Assembly: GCA_947378615.1 (NCBI GenBank) | Contig: CANCKV010000112.1 | Coordinates: 1 to 8,427, forward strand | Length of the DNA stretch: 8,427 nucleotides | Source: Chitinophagaceae bacterium | Lineage (GTDB): Bacteria; Bacteroidota; Bacteroidia; Chitinophagales; Chitinophagaceae | Direction of reading: 5' to 3' | Shown: in pieces, positions 1 through 6,240 of the stretch | Layout of the letters: each line of letters begins with the position of its first letter | Position numbering within the stretch: position 1 is the first letter of the stretch | The notes under the pieces: model-generated | Database searches by the model: none | The model's input: only the letters and a program-made list of their open reading frames with translations | What the model was told of the DNA's origin: nothing | Program-made: the position numbers and the translations under genes

Positions 1-1004
1 AAGCAAATGCTGCTATCGCTTTGGCCGTGTTGCAACCGGGTGATATTACATTGGGTCTTGACCTTAGCATGGGAGGACATTTAACGCATGGTAGTCCTGT
101 AAACTATAGCGGTAAACTTTACAACGCTAACTTTTATGGCGTAGTCAAAGAAACAGGGTTGGTTGATTATGAAATGTTAGAAAAACAAGCCCGTGAACTT
201 AGACCAAAATTAATTATCTGTGGTGCAAGTGCCTATAGTCGTGATTGGGATTATAAAAGAATTCGTGCAGTAGCCGATGAAGTGGGTGCATTAGTTTGGG
301 CAGATATTGCACATCCTGCTGGATTAATTGCCAAAGGATTGTTGAATAGCCCATTTGAATATTGTCATTTTGTTAGTTCTACCACTCATAAAACCTTGCG
401 TGGTCCACGTGGTGGTGTCATCATGATGGGCAAGGATTTTGAAAATCCTTTTGGTCTCAAGGATCCAAAGGGAAATGTCAGGATGATGAGTAGCCTTTTG
501 GATTTGGCTGTTTTTCCTGGAATTCAAGGAGGACCATTGCAACACGTCATTGCGGCAAAAGCAGTTGCCTTCGGGGAAATATTAACAGATGAATTCTTAG
601 TTTATCAGCAACAGGTACAAAAGAATGCCCAAGCGATGGCAAAGGCATTTATGGCCAAAGAATACCATATTATCAGTGGAGGGACAGACAATCATTTGAT
701 GCTTATTGATTTGCGTAATAAGAACATTAGCGGGAAAAAAGCGGAACAGGCTTTGGTAAAAGCTGATATTACTGCCAACAAAAACATGGTTCCTTTCGAC
801 GATAAGAGTGCTTTTGTTACTAGTGGAATTCGTTTTGGGGTTCCAGCTATCACCACAAGAGGATTATTAGAAGCGGATATGCAATTTGTGGTGGATGCAA
901 TTGACAAGGTACTTACGCATGCTGATGATGAGGCCGCAATTGTCGCTGTGAAAAAGCAAGTAAATGACTTTATGACTCAATTCAAATTATACCCTGAACT
1001 ATAA
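1..1004 (+). CDS. glyA: Serine hydroxymethyltransferase, 5'-truncated by window edge
   Basis: This cytosolic PLP enzyme converts serine plus tetrahydrofolate to glycine plus 5,10-methylene-tetrahydrofolate, the main entry to one-carbon metabolism. The reading frame is open from the first bases (in frame from position 3, [14 protein letters not shown]), so the start codon lies outside the window. Position 21 is only an internal TTG. About 333 residues are visible of a family that usually has about 420, so roughly the first 90 are missing. Visible hallmarks are [11 protein letters not shown] near the left edge, the cofactor Asp and His in WADIAHPAG (about 300-325), and the Schiff-base lysine in [12 protein letters not shown] (Lys codon 390-392). 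The stretch [18 protein letters not shown] after the lysine motif is an insertion I associate with Bacteroidota versions. The natural C-terminus ends at 1004. A 78-bp gap separates it from the next gene, so co-transcription is possible but unproven. Confidence 0.97.
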   Translation, partial: ANAAIALAVLQPGDITLGLDLSMGGHLTHGSPVNYSGKLYNANFYGVVKETGLVDYEMLEKQARELRPKLIICGASAYSRDWDYKRIRAVADEVGALVWADIAHPAGLIAKGLLNSPFEYCHFVSSTTHKTLRGPRGGVIMMGKDFENPFGLKDPKGNVRMMSSLLDLAVFPGIQGGPLQHVIAAKAVAFGEILTDEFLVYQQQVQKNAQAMAKAFMAKEYHIISGGTDNHLMLIDLRNKNISGKKAEQALVKADITANKNMVPFDDKSAFVTSGIRFGVPAITTRGLLEADMQFVVDAIDKVLTHADDEAAIVAVKKQVNDFMTQFKLYPEL

Positions 1005-1045
1005 TTTGATTAGCGAAATGGAATTGTTGTAGCAGGTCTTTAAAA

Positions 1046-1064
1046 TGTCAAATTTATTTTGACA
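1046..1064. other. Short inverted repeat between glyA and DUF4293 gene
   Basis: A perfect 7-bp inverted repeat, TGTCAAA (1046-1052) and TTTGACA (1058-1064), flanks a 5-nt TTTAT centre. It lies 41 bp after the glyA stop and 18 bp before the next start. No T-run follows it, so it is a poor intrinsic terminator. It could be an operator, a weak hairpin in the leader of the downstream gene, or chance in AT-rich DNA. Confidence 0.25.
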
Positions 1065-1082
1065 ATCATCAACTGAATTATT

Positions 1083-1520
1083 ATGATACAAAGAATACAG
1101 AGTATTTGGCTTTTGTTAGCGACTGTTTTTGCTTTCATTACTATAAAAGAGCCTTTTTTTATTTTAAACGGCATTAACCCTGCAGTTACTTGCAAAGTAG
1201 TAAACGGTTTTGGTTATTTTACGGCTCAAAACAATGTGTTTATATTTATACTTACTGTAGCGATTGCATTAGCTTCATTAGTCACCGTTTTTCTTTATAA
1301 GGATAGAAAGAAACAGGTGTTCATCACTAGTTGTATTGCCCTTGCGGCTATAATTAATATCGTTCTTTATTTTGCCCAAGTAAAAACTTTTGTTGCCGGG
1401 CAATATGAATTGTCATTAACCTCGTCCATAACTTTTCTTATTCCCATCTTATTATTACTTGCCGTAAGAGGGATTTGGAAAGATGAACAGTTAGTAAAAA
1501 GTGCAGATAGACTTCGTTAG
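1083..1520 (+). CDS. DUF4293 family integral membrane protein
   Basis: This 145-residue inner-membrane protein belongs to a small Bacteroidota family of unknown function. The N-terminus MIQRIQSIWLLLA and the C-terminal tail IWKDEQLVKSADRLR are the parts I recognise as typical of DUF4293. Four hydrophobic helices are visible, at about residues 7-26, 51-71, 79-99 and 113-129. Helices 2 and 3 are separated by the basic loop YKDRKKQ (about 72-78), which the positive-inside rule places in the cytoplasm. The tail after helix 4 is charged and probably cytoplasmic too. There is no signal peptidase site or enzymatic motif. The start is the ATG that begins the conserved MIQRIQ sequence. The length looks complete for the family. 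The family assignment is fairly secure, but no function can be stated. Confidence 0.88.
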   Translation: MIQRIQSIWLLLATVFAFITIKEPFFILNGINPAVTCKVVNGFGYFTAQNNVFIFILTVAIALASLVTVFLYKDRKKQVFITSCIALAAIINIVLYFAQVKTFVAGQYELSLTSSITFLIPILLLLAVRGIWKDEQLVKSADRLR

Positions 1521-1530
1521 TTATTAAATC

Positions 1531-1608
1531 AAATATGAAGTATGAAATGTGAAATATGAGTTTGAATTTATATTTATATTCATATTTTATATTTCATACT
1601 TTATATTT
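1531..1608 (+). repeat. Inverted heptanucleotide repeat forming a 30-bp A/U hairpin
   Basis: The left arm (1531-1560) holds four consecutive 7-nt units: AAATATG, AAGTATG, AAATGTG, AAATATG. The right arm (1579-1608) holds their inverted counterparts: CATATTT, TATATTT, CATACTT, TATATTT. The arms pair over 30 positions around an 18-nt loop. The four positions that are not Watson-Crick all have G on the left and T on the right, so in a plus-strand transcript each is an allowed G-U pair. The element fills most of the 111-bp gap between the DUF4293 and aminotransferase genes. There is no terminal U-tract. It may be a REP-like intergenic repeat, an mRNA-stabilising hairpin or an atypical terminator. 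Confidence 0.8.
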
Positions 1609-1631
1609 CATAACTCATTCTAAAAAGAATT

Positions 1632-2825
1632 ATGCTACATATAAGTACGCGGGGACGGGAAATGCCGAATTCCCCTATTAGAAAATTAGTGCCTTATGCA
1701 GAAGCTGCCGTGCAGCGTGGATTAAAGGTTTATTACTTAAATATTGGTCAGCCTGACATTGAAACTCCTCAATTGATGCTTGATGCCGTGCGAAATAGTG
1801 ATTTTAAAATATTGGAGTACGGTCATAGTGCAGGAAATGAAACTTATCGTAAGAAGCTAGTAAAATACTATAAAAGTGTCGGAATTGATATTGAATATAA
1901 TCAGATATTGATTACCACAGGTGGCAGTGAAGCATTGCTATTTGGTTTTATGGCATGTTTTGATCCAGGAGATGAAGTCATCATACCCGAGCCCTTTTAT
2001 GCAAACTATCATGGGTTTGCTGCTGAAGCAGGTGTTGAAGTGGTTACGGTAACCTCCGATATTTCAACTTCGTTTTCATTGCCACCTATTGAGGAATTGG
2101 AGAAAAAAATAGGACCTCGGACAAGGGCAATTGTTATTTGTAATCCTAACAATCCAACAGGATATGTTTACAGTAAGGAGGAAATGGAACAATTAGGTGC
2201 CATGGTTTTGAAGCACGATCTCTATTTGTTTTGTGATGAAGCCTATCGTGAATTTAACTATGAAGGCGAAATTCCCACCTCCTCACTAAGTCTTCAAGGT
2301 ATAGATAACCATGTGATAATGGTGGACACTATTAGTAAAAGATATAGTGCTTGTGGAGGAAGAATTGGTGCATTCGTGACTCGAAATAAGGAATTGATCG
2401 ATACAGTTATGAAGTTTGCACAAGCAAGACTATGTCCTCCTGGATTTGCACAAATGGCAGGAGAGGCTGCACTAGATTTGCCAAGCGATTATTTTGATAT
2501 TACAAAGGCTGAGTATAAAAGTAGAAGGGATTTGATTGTTTCACGTTTAAATGCAATGGAGGGAGTCAATTGTCCTAAGCCTAGTGGCGCATTTTATTGT
2601 TTTGCAGAATTGCCAATTGATGATGCCAATCAATTTTGTCAATGGCTATTAGAGTCATTTAATTATAAGGGGGCTACTCTAATGCTTGCACCGGGTACAG
2701 GGTTCTATGCAACCCCGGGATTGGGAAAAAAAGAAGTCAGATTTGCTTATGTTTTGAATAAAACTGATATAAATGCTGCTATGGATTGTCTGGAAGCAGC
2801 TCTAATACAATATTCTGGCAAATAA
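1632..2825 (+). CDS. PLP-dependent class I/II aminotransferase, aspartate-aminotransferase-like
   Basis: This 397-residue cytosolic fold-type I aminotransferase moves an amino group between an amino acid and a 2-oxo acid, using PLP. Landmarks in order are the N-terminal substrate-lid region SPIRKLVPYA; NIGQPDIETP (about 37-46); TTGGSEAL, the phosphate-binding turn (about 96-103); NPNNPTG starting at Asn171; the cofactor-ring Asp202 and Tyr205 in CDEAYREF; the Schiff-base Lys236 in SKRYSACGGRIG; and Arg370 in VRFAYV, the expected carboxylate-binding arginine. All catalytic positions are present and the length is normal. The ATG at 1632 is preferred over the in-frame ATG at 1662, because the leading ISTRGREMPNSPIRK sequence is conserved in Bacteroidota relatives as I know them. 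The substrate cannot be read from the sequence. Aspartate, methionine or aromatic amino acids are all possible in this subgroup, so no gene symbol is given. Confidence 0.93.
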   Translation: MLHISTRGREMPNSPIRKLVPYAEAAVQRGLKVYYLNIGQPDIETPQLMLDAVRNSDFKILEYGHSAGNETYRKKLVKYYKSVGIDIEYNQILITTGGSEALLFGFMACFDPGDEVIIPEPFYANYHGFAAEAGVEVVTVTSDISTSFSLPPIEELEKKIGPRTRAIVICNPNNPTGYVYSKEEMEQLGAMVLKHDLYLFCDEAYREFNYEGEIPTSSLSLQGIDNHVIMVDTISKRYSACGGRIGAFVTRNKELIDTVMKFAQARLCPPGFAQMAGEAALDLPSDYFDITKAEYKSRRDLIVSRLNAMEGVNCPKPSGAFYCFAELPIDDANQFCQWLLESFNYKGATLMLAPGTGFYATPGLGKKEVRFAYVLNKTDINAAMDCLEAALIQYSGK

Positions 2826-2871
2826 ATTGCATGGGATAATAAATAGTTTCGAAATTGTTATAGTGCAGCAA

Positions 2872-2900
2872 TTGATGGCTAAATCGCATCTGTAGTTTTG
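2872..2900 (+). promoter_or_regulatory. Bacteroidota-type promoter for the outer-membrane protein gene
   Basis: TAGTTTTG at 2893-2900 matches the Bacteroidota -7 consensus TAnnTTTG exactly. An upstream TTG at 2872-2874 sits 18 nt away, within the spacing accepted for the -33 element of this phylum. Transcription would begin about 7 nt after the box, leaving a leader of only 10-15 nt before the ATG at 2921. This suggests the gene has its own promoter and does not depend on the aminotransferase gene upstream. Confidence 0.6.
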
Positions 2901-2920
2901 AACAACATTTATTAGCGTTT

Positions 2921-4414
2921 ATGAAAATGGCATTTAAATACAACTTGATAGTTTTAATAATGATTACATTATTAGATGCTGTGTGTACAAAATCAGATGC
3001 ACAGAGCTATCATGCGCTGAATGGCTCACCCTATTCTGGTGTATTGAGTAATTTTGTTAATCCTGCAAGTGCTGTTAATACTCCTTTTCAAATGGACTAT
3101 TCAGTTTTTGGATTTCAAACAAATAATTCAAATAATGGAATCGTTGTCAAGAATCTTACTAAAGCAAATCTTACTCCTAAAAATATAAACAATATCACTT
3201 TTCAGCCTACAAATGGGTCAGGTTCAAGAAAAATTGATGATAATTCGGATGTGCATTTATTCAATATCCGTTATTCATTGGATGAAATTCAAAGTGTTAG
3301 TTTCGGCATGCGGTTAAGAACCTATAATCATATTTGGGCTTCCCCTTTTGATTATAATCCTTCAATAAGAGATTTTAATTCCTTTTTGAGTAATAATTCA
3401 GGGAATAGTTCGAGACCCTTTAATTTGAATGTGACGGATGCAGCTTGGGCAGAAACGAACTTTGGTTATTCACGAATATTAACTGACGATCAAGACAATA
3501 GACTATCGGTAGGCGGAACTTTACAAATTTTAAGGGGGTTATCTGGAGTTGCTTTTGCTTTGAATGATGTAACCTATCAATCACAACCTAATAGAAATGT
3601 TATTACAAATGGTAGTTTGACAAGTCTCTATTCAGCTAATTATTCTGCAATGGATACACAATATTCCACTATGCAAAACTTTCATAGATTTAGGGCAGGG
3701 GCAAAGTTTGGAATCGGTGCTAGTATTGGAGTCGAGTATATTGTCAAAAAGAATGTTTTTGATGAACCCTATAGCCCACAAAACTATTATTGGAAATTTG
3801 GAGTTAGTATCATGGATATTGGTAGCAATAATTTTCGAACCAATCAATATTCGTTTAATGTCAACTCTCCTAAGGACGGATTGACTGATACAGCTATCCT
3901 CAATAGACTTCATAGCCCTTATGATTCTGTTAGTAATCTTACTAATATCTTATGGCAAACATTTAATAAGGGTTCTCATCTAAATTTGACTAATTCGAAA
4001 TTCAAGATGAGCTTACCTACAAGGTTGGTGCTGACTATCGACAAGAGCTTAGGGAATGATTTCTATATGAATTTAATGGGGAACATTAATTTTTATTCTC
4101 AAGAAATCACAAATGTTTTTAGATTGAAGACGGCCGATCTGAATCGACTTATTTTAACCACCCGTTGGGAAACAGATAAGTGGGGCATCTATATTCCTCT
4201 TGAATATACAGAAAACAATAAAATTCTAATTGGTGGAGCCGTAAAACTTGGACCCCTAGTTTTTGGGTTACACAATATCAATTGGCTTCAACATTCTAGA
4301 CTCGAAGAATTTGAAGGAGGGGGTTATCTAGCATTGCATTTTACACCTTCCCTTAAAAAGAAGCATCACTATCTTGATTGTTTTGATGGAACTTATAGCG
4401 ATAAAAGTGAATAG
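2921..4414 (+). CDS. Secreted outer-membrane beta-barrel protein, DUF5723-like
   Basis: This 497-residue protein begins with a clear Sec signal peptide: basic MKMAFK, a hydrophobic core at about residues 8-18, and a plausible signal peptidase I site SDA|QS after residue 27. Cys22 is not in a lipobox, so a lipoprotein is unlikely. The mature N-terminus has LNGSPYSGVLSNFVNPAS. The NPA motif followed by alternating hydrophobic/polar strands (for example MDYSVFGFQTN, VSFGMRLRTYNHIW, LRFGFRA-like stretches and WGIYIPLEYTENNKILIGGAVKLG) is typical of Bacteroidota barrel proteins that I place near DUF5723. No type IX C-terminal sorting domain, TonB box or plug domain is seen, so it is not a TonB-dependent receptor. 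It probably sits in the outer membrane, possibly as a channel or scaffold, but substrate and partners are unknown. It has its own promoter and is followed by a palindrome at 4421. Confidence 0.75.
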   Translation: MKMAFKYNLIVLIMITLLDAVCTKSDAQSYHALNGSPYSGVLSNFVNPASAVNTPFQMDYSVFGFQTNNSNNGIVVKNLTKANLTPKNINNITFQPTNGSGSRKIDDNSDVHLFNIRYSLDEIQSVSFGMRLRTYNHIWASPFDYNPSIRDFNSFLSNNSGNSSRPFNLNVTDAAWAETNFGYSRILTDDQDNRLSVGGTLQILRGLSGVAFALNDVTYQSQPNRNVITNGSLTSLYSANYSAMDTQYSTMQNFHRFRAGAKFGIGASIGVEYIVKKNVFDEPYSPQNYYWKFGVSIMDIGSNNFRTNQYSFNVNSPKDGLTDTAILNRLHSPYDSVSNLTNILWQTFNKGSHLNLTNSKFKMSLPTRLVLTIDKSLGNDFYMNLMGNINFYSQEITNVFRLKTADLNRLILTTRWETDKWGIYIPLEYTENNKILIGGAVKLGPLVFGLHNINWLQHSRLEEFEGGGYLALHFTPSLKKKHHYLDCFDGTYSDKSE

Positions 4415-4420
4415 TGACTA

Positions 4421-4436
4421 GTGTATTAGAATACAC
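4421..4436. promoter_or_regulatory. Perfect 16-bp palindrome after the outer-membrane protein gene
   Basis: GTGTATT (4421-4427) and AATACAC (4430-4436) form a perfect 7-bp inverted repeat around AG, starting 6 bp after the stop codon at 4414. As RNA it could fold with 5 bp and a 6-nt loop (TTAGAA), which is weak, and no T-run follows. The compact symmetry fits a dimeric protein-binding site at least as well as a terminator. The next gene starts about 145 bp downstream, so a role as a distal operator is possible but unproven. Confidence 0.4.
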
Positions 4437-4581
4437 GGAATGTCTAGAAATTGAAACTTTTGAATATTATATTTATTTGTTATTCTTTTTCAAAAAATCG
4501 ATACTGCTTAGAAATGAAATCTTATAGAAACTTAATTGCAAATTCTCTTAATCGATAATATTATTCCTTTACTTTGTTTTG

Positions 4582-5571
4582 ATGAATTATCTGCAACTTT
4601 TCTATTACGCTTTTGATTATGGTAGTCGTATTTATAAACAATTGATGTTTATAAAGAAGTTCTTGTTGCCAATAGTAGATGAGGAGTGTAATCGATTTAA
4701 TTTTCATCCTTCAAAAAGAGAAGCGGATAAGATTAAATTTTATTATCCACTTTTTAATCATGTGGTTAATTGTGAAAACTATCTTACCATTAAGAATCGT
4801 GGTCTCTCTAAAATTGAAACTGAGCGCTTAGGATATATCAGTGTTTGGGCTACTCTTTACGACGATTTTATTGATGAAGAGAAATGGAGTAAAGAAAAAC
4901 TTGTAGAGATATTCGAAAAAAGGCTTCCTGCAAATGAAAGGACGCCAAAGATGGAAGTCTTCATGGCGATGGATGATAAGCTTAAAAATATATTTAAGCC
5001 CACTCCATTTTATGAAAGCAGTTTAAAATTGGCAATCGATTGGCAAATTGTTTCTTCCATACAATTGAACAAGAACATCACATTGGATGAAGTATTGCAT
5101 ATTTCTGATGTAAAATGTGGCAATAGTTCCTTATTGTGGTCTAGTATTTTGGATGAGAATTGGACAGAACAGGACAAACGTTTTATTTATCAAAGTGGCT
5201 TTGTAGGGCAACTTGTAAATGATGCCTTTGATGCCTTTAAAGATATTCAGGACGGTGGTTATACTTATATACGTAAAACAAATTCAATAGGAGAGGCTAA
5301 AGCAATCTTTTTAGAAGCCTGTCGTGTCCTCAATCAAACCATTATGAGTTGTGATGCCCCCTTAAAATACAGACAGAAAACGATTAGACGAATGGCTTGT
5401 ATTCATGCTTTTGGATTAGTAGCATTGCAACATCTTGAAGCTATTGATAAAAAATATCCAAAACCAGTCGATTGGGAAAATGTAAAGCGCAGCGACCTAA
5501 TTACTGATATGGATTTATGGAAAAACAGAGTAAGAATATTTAAAAATGCCATCTATTTGTCTAAGATTTGA
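4582..5571 (+). CDS. Class I isoprenoid (prenyl/terpene) synthase-like protein
   Basis: This predicted 329-residue soluble, almost all-helical protein has no signal peptide. Two Asp-rich motifs are spaced as in class I isoprenoid synthases. The first is DDFID at about 94-98 in WATLYDDFIDEE, like the first DDxxD. The second is NDAFDAFKD at about 213-221 in GFVGQLVNDAFDAFKDIQDG, where trans-prenyltransferases have FQxxDDxxD. Between them HISDVKCGNSSLLW (about 173-186) resembles the K-T/C-G segment of that fold. Such enzymes bind a prenyl diphosphate through Mg2+ held by these Asp residues. The Arg-Arg pair that follows the first motif in chain-elongating prenyltransferases is absent (EEKWSK instead). 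A terpene-synthase-like, condensing or non-canonical role is therefore as likely as chain elongation. The ATG at 4582 is chosen over the TTG codon just before it. The nearby genes give no hint of a product. Confidence 0.65.
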   Translation: MNYLQLFYYAFDYGSRIYKQLMFIKKFLLPIVDEECNRFNFHPSKREADKIKFYYPLFNHVVNCENYLTIKNRGLSKIETERLGYISVWATLYDDFIDEEKWSKEKLVEIFEKRLPANERTPKMEVFMAMDDKLKNIFKPTPFYESSLKLAIDWQIVSSIQLNKNITLDEVLHISDVKCGNSSLLWSSILDENWTEQDKRFIYQSGFVGQLVNDAFDAFKDIQDGGYTYIRKTNSIGEAKAIFLEACRVLNQTIMSCDAPLKYRQKTIRRMACIHAFGLVALQHLEAIDKKYPKPVDWENVKRSDLITDMDLWKNRVRIFKNAIYLSKI

Positions 5572-5728
5572 TTTCTGACAAAAATATCATAACAATACAT
5601 AAGCAGAAATGGAAGCTTGAAATTGTAAAAATCCAACTTACATATTCATTTTACCTTCTTGAATTCCCTGTAGTGAGTCCATTAAAATTGCGAAAGAAGG
5701 GTTTAATATGATTGATAGTGGGATTGGA

Positions 5729-5980
5729 AAGTCATCTTGCCACTCACTGTAGCAGGTTTGCTGTATAGAATAGCAGGCTTGCTACAGTAACTAGCAATCT
5801 TGATGGAGTGAGTAGCAAGGTGAAAAACTGATTCAGCGATACGTCTGACCAAATGAGATGTCTTGCTAGCGTGAGTAGCAAACTTGCTATTCATACTAGC
5901 AAACCTGCTTGGCAGTCCATCAAGCTTACTATTTTCAGTAGCAGGCATGCTAGAATGAGTAGTAAGGCGGATTATTTGAA
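5729..5980. repeat. Array of about twelve 21-bp units with a 14-bp palindromic core
   Basis: Units begin exactly every 21 bp at 5729, 5750, 5771, 5792, 5813, 5834, 5855, 5876, 5897, 5918, 5939 and 5960. The first 14 bp follow the self-complementary consensus TAGCAAGCTTGCTA; the last 7 bp are variable. By hand count, core matches are 9, 11, 13, 11, 9, 6, 9, 13, 11, 11, 12 and 8 of 14. The best units are at 5771 and 5876, and the unit at 5834 is strongly decayed. Several spacers share TGAG before the core or TCA after it, extending the dyad. No insertion or deletion breaks the 21-bp register despite many substitutions. The array lies between convergent genes, as REP/BIME-type elements often do. 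Its function is unknown. Confidence 0.85.
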
Positions 5981-6131
5981 TTCATACTCGGTTTGTATGC
6001 AGATTACGCTCTATAATTCATTTTTTAAATACAAAGTCTCAAAGAGTCAAGAACATAATGCCAAGTTTAAGTTGTCTTTTTTCATCAATATGCCTCTCAG
6101 CAACTTCGAGTATTCACTTTTATAACACATG

Positions 6132-6155
6132 ATTCATTTTCAAAGAAAAATGAAT
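6132..6155. other. A/T-rich hairpin near the convergent gene ends
   Basis: ATTCATTTT (6132-6140) and AAAATGAAT (6147-6155) form a perfect 9-bp stem with a 6-nt loop. It lies 86 bp beyond the stop of the minus-strand oxidoreductase gene. It could help end transcription coming from either side, but the stem is weak and no uninterrupted T-run follows it on either strand. Confidence 0.3.
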
Positions 6156-6197
6156 GGCGAAAAGCGAAAGGTTGCAATACAGTATAACTTAGAAACA

Positions 6198-6230
6198 CTT
6201 AAAAAAGAAAACCTGCTTACACTTTTTAAG
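6198..6230 (-). terminator. Weak candidate terminator for the FAD oxidoreductase gene
   Basis: CTTAAAAA (6198-6205) pairs with TTTTTAAG (6223-6230) across a 17-nt loop, starting 11 bp beyond the oxidoreductase stop codon. Read on the minus strand, the second arm includes a run of six T residues. The stem is almost entirely A-T with little G-C content, so this is a placement-based suggestion only. Confidence 0.3.
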
Positions 6231-6240
6231 CCTTTAGTGT

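Larger units (their letters stand above)
5572..6240. other. 669-bp gene-poor region between convergent genes
   Basis: This stretch lies between the stop of the plus-strand isoprenoid-synthase-like gene and the stop of the minus-strand FAD oxidoreductase gene. It contains the 21-bp repeat array (5729-5980) and small A/T-rich hairpins at 6132-6155 and 6198-6230. A 7-bp inverted repeat, CCTTCTT (5654-5660) and AAGAAGG (5694-5700), sits just before the array with a 33-nt loop. The open frames here are by-products of the repeat or run into the antisense of the oxidoreductase gene. I see no gene I would defend. Both flanking genes end here, so the region is not expected to hold their promoters. Confidence 0.75.

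Noticed and set aside
1000..1008. TATAATTTG at the end of glyA as a promoter for the DUF4293 gene
   Set aside because: The spacing between TA and TTTG is one base too long for the consensus, and the site overlaps the glyA stop 75 bp from the next start.
1588..1609. TATATTTC copies in the right arm of the heptad hairpin as -7 boxes for the aminotransferase gene
   Set aside because: They match TAnnTTTG in all but the last base, but they are a by-product of the repeated heptad and no -33 element is properly spaced.
2921..4414. TonB-dependent receptor or lipoprotein
   Set aside because: There is no plug domain or TonB box, the length is too short for a receptor, and Cys22 is not preceded by a lipobox.
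4569..4576. TTACTTTG just before the isoprenoid-synthase-like start as a -7 box giving a leaderless mRNA
   Set aside because: It does not fit TAnnTTTG (A is one position late), and no TTG lies at a suitable -33 distance.
5729..5980. CRISPR-like array of short repeats and variable spacers
   Set aside because: The repeat core is only 14 bp and the spacer 7 bp, the repeats are highly degenerate, and there are no cas genes. CRISPR repeats and spacers are each normally well over 20 bp.
5853..6125. Possible 90-codon plus-strand gene
   Set aside because: Its first half is the translated palindromic array and its second half has no recognisable composition or motif. The frame is closed by stops in the left part of the array.
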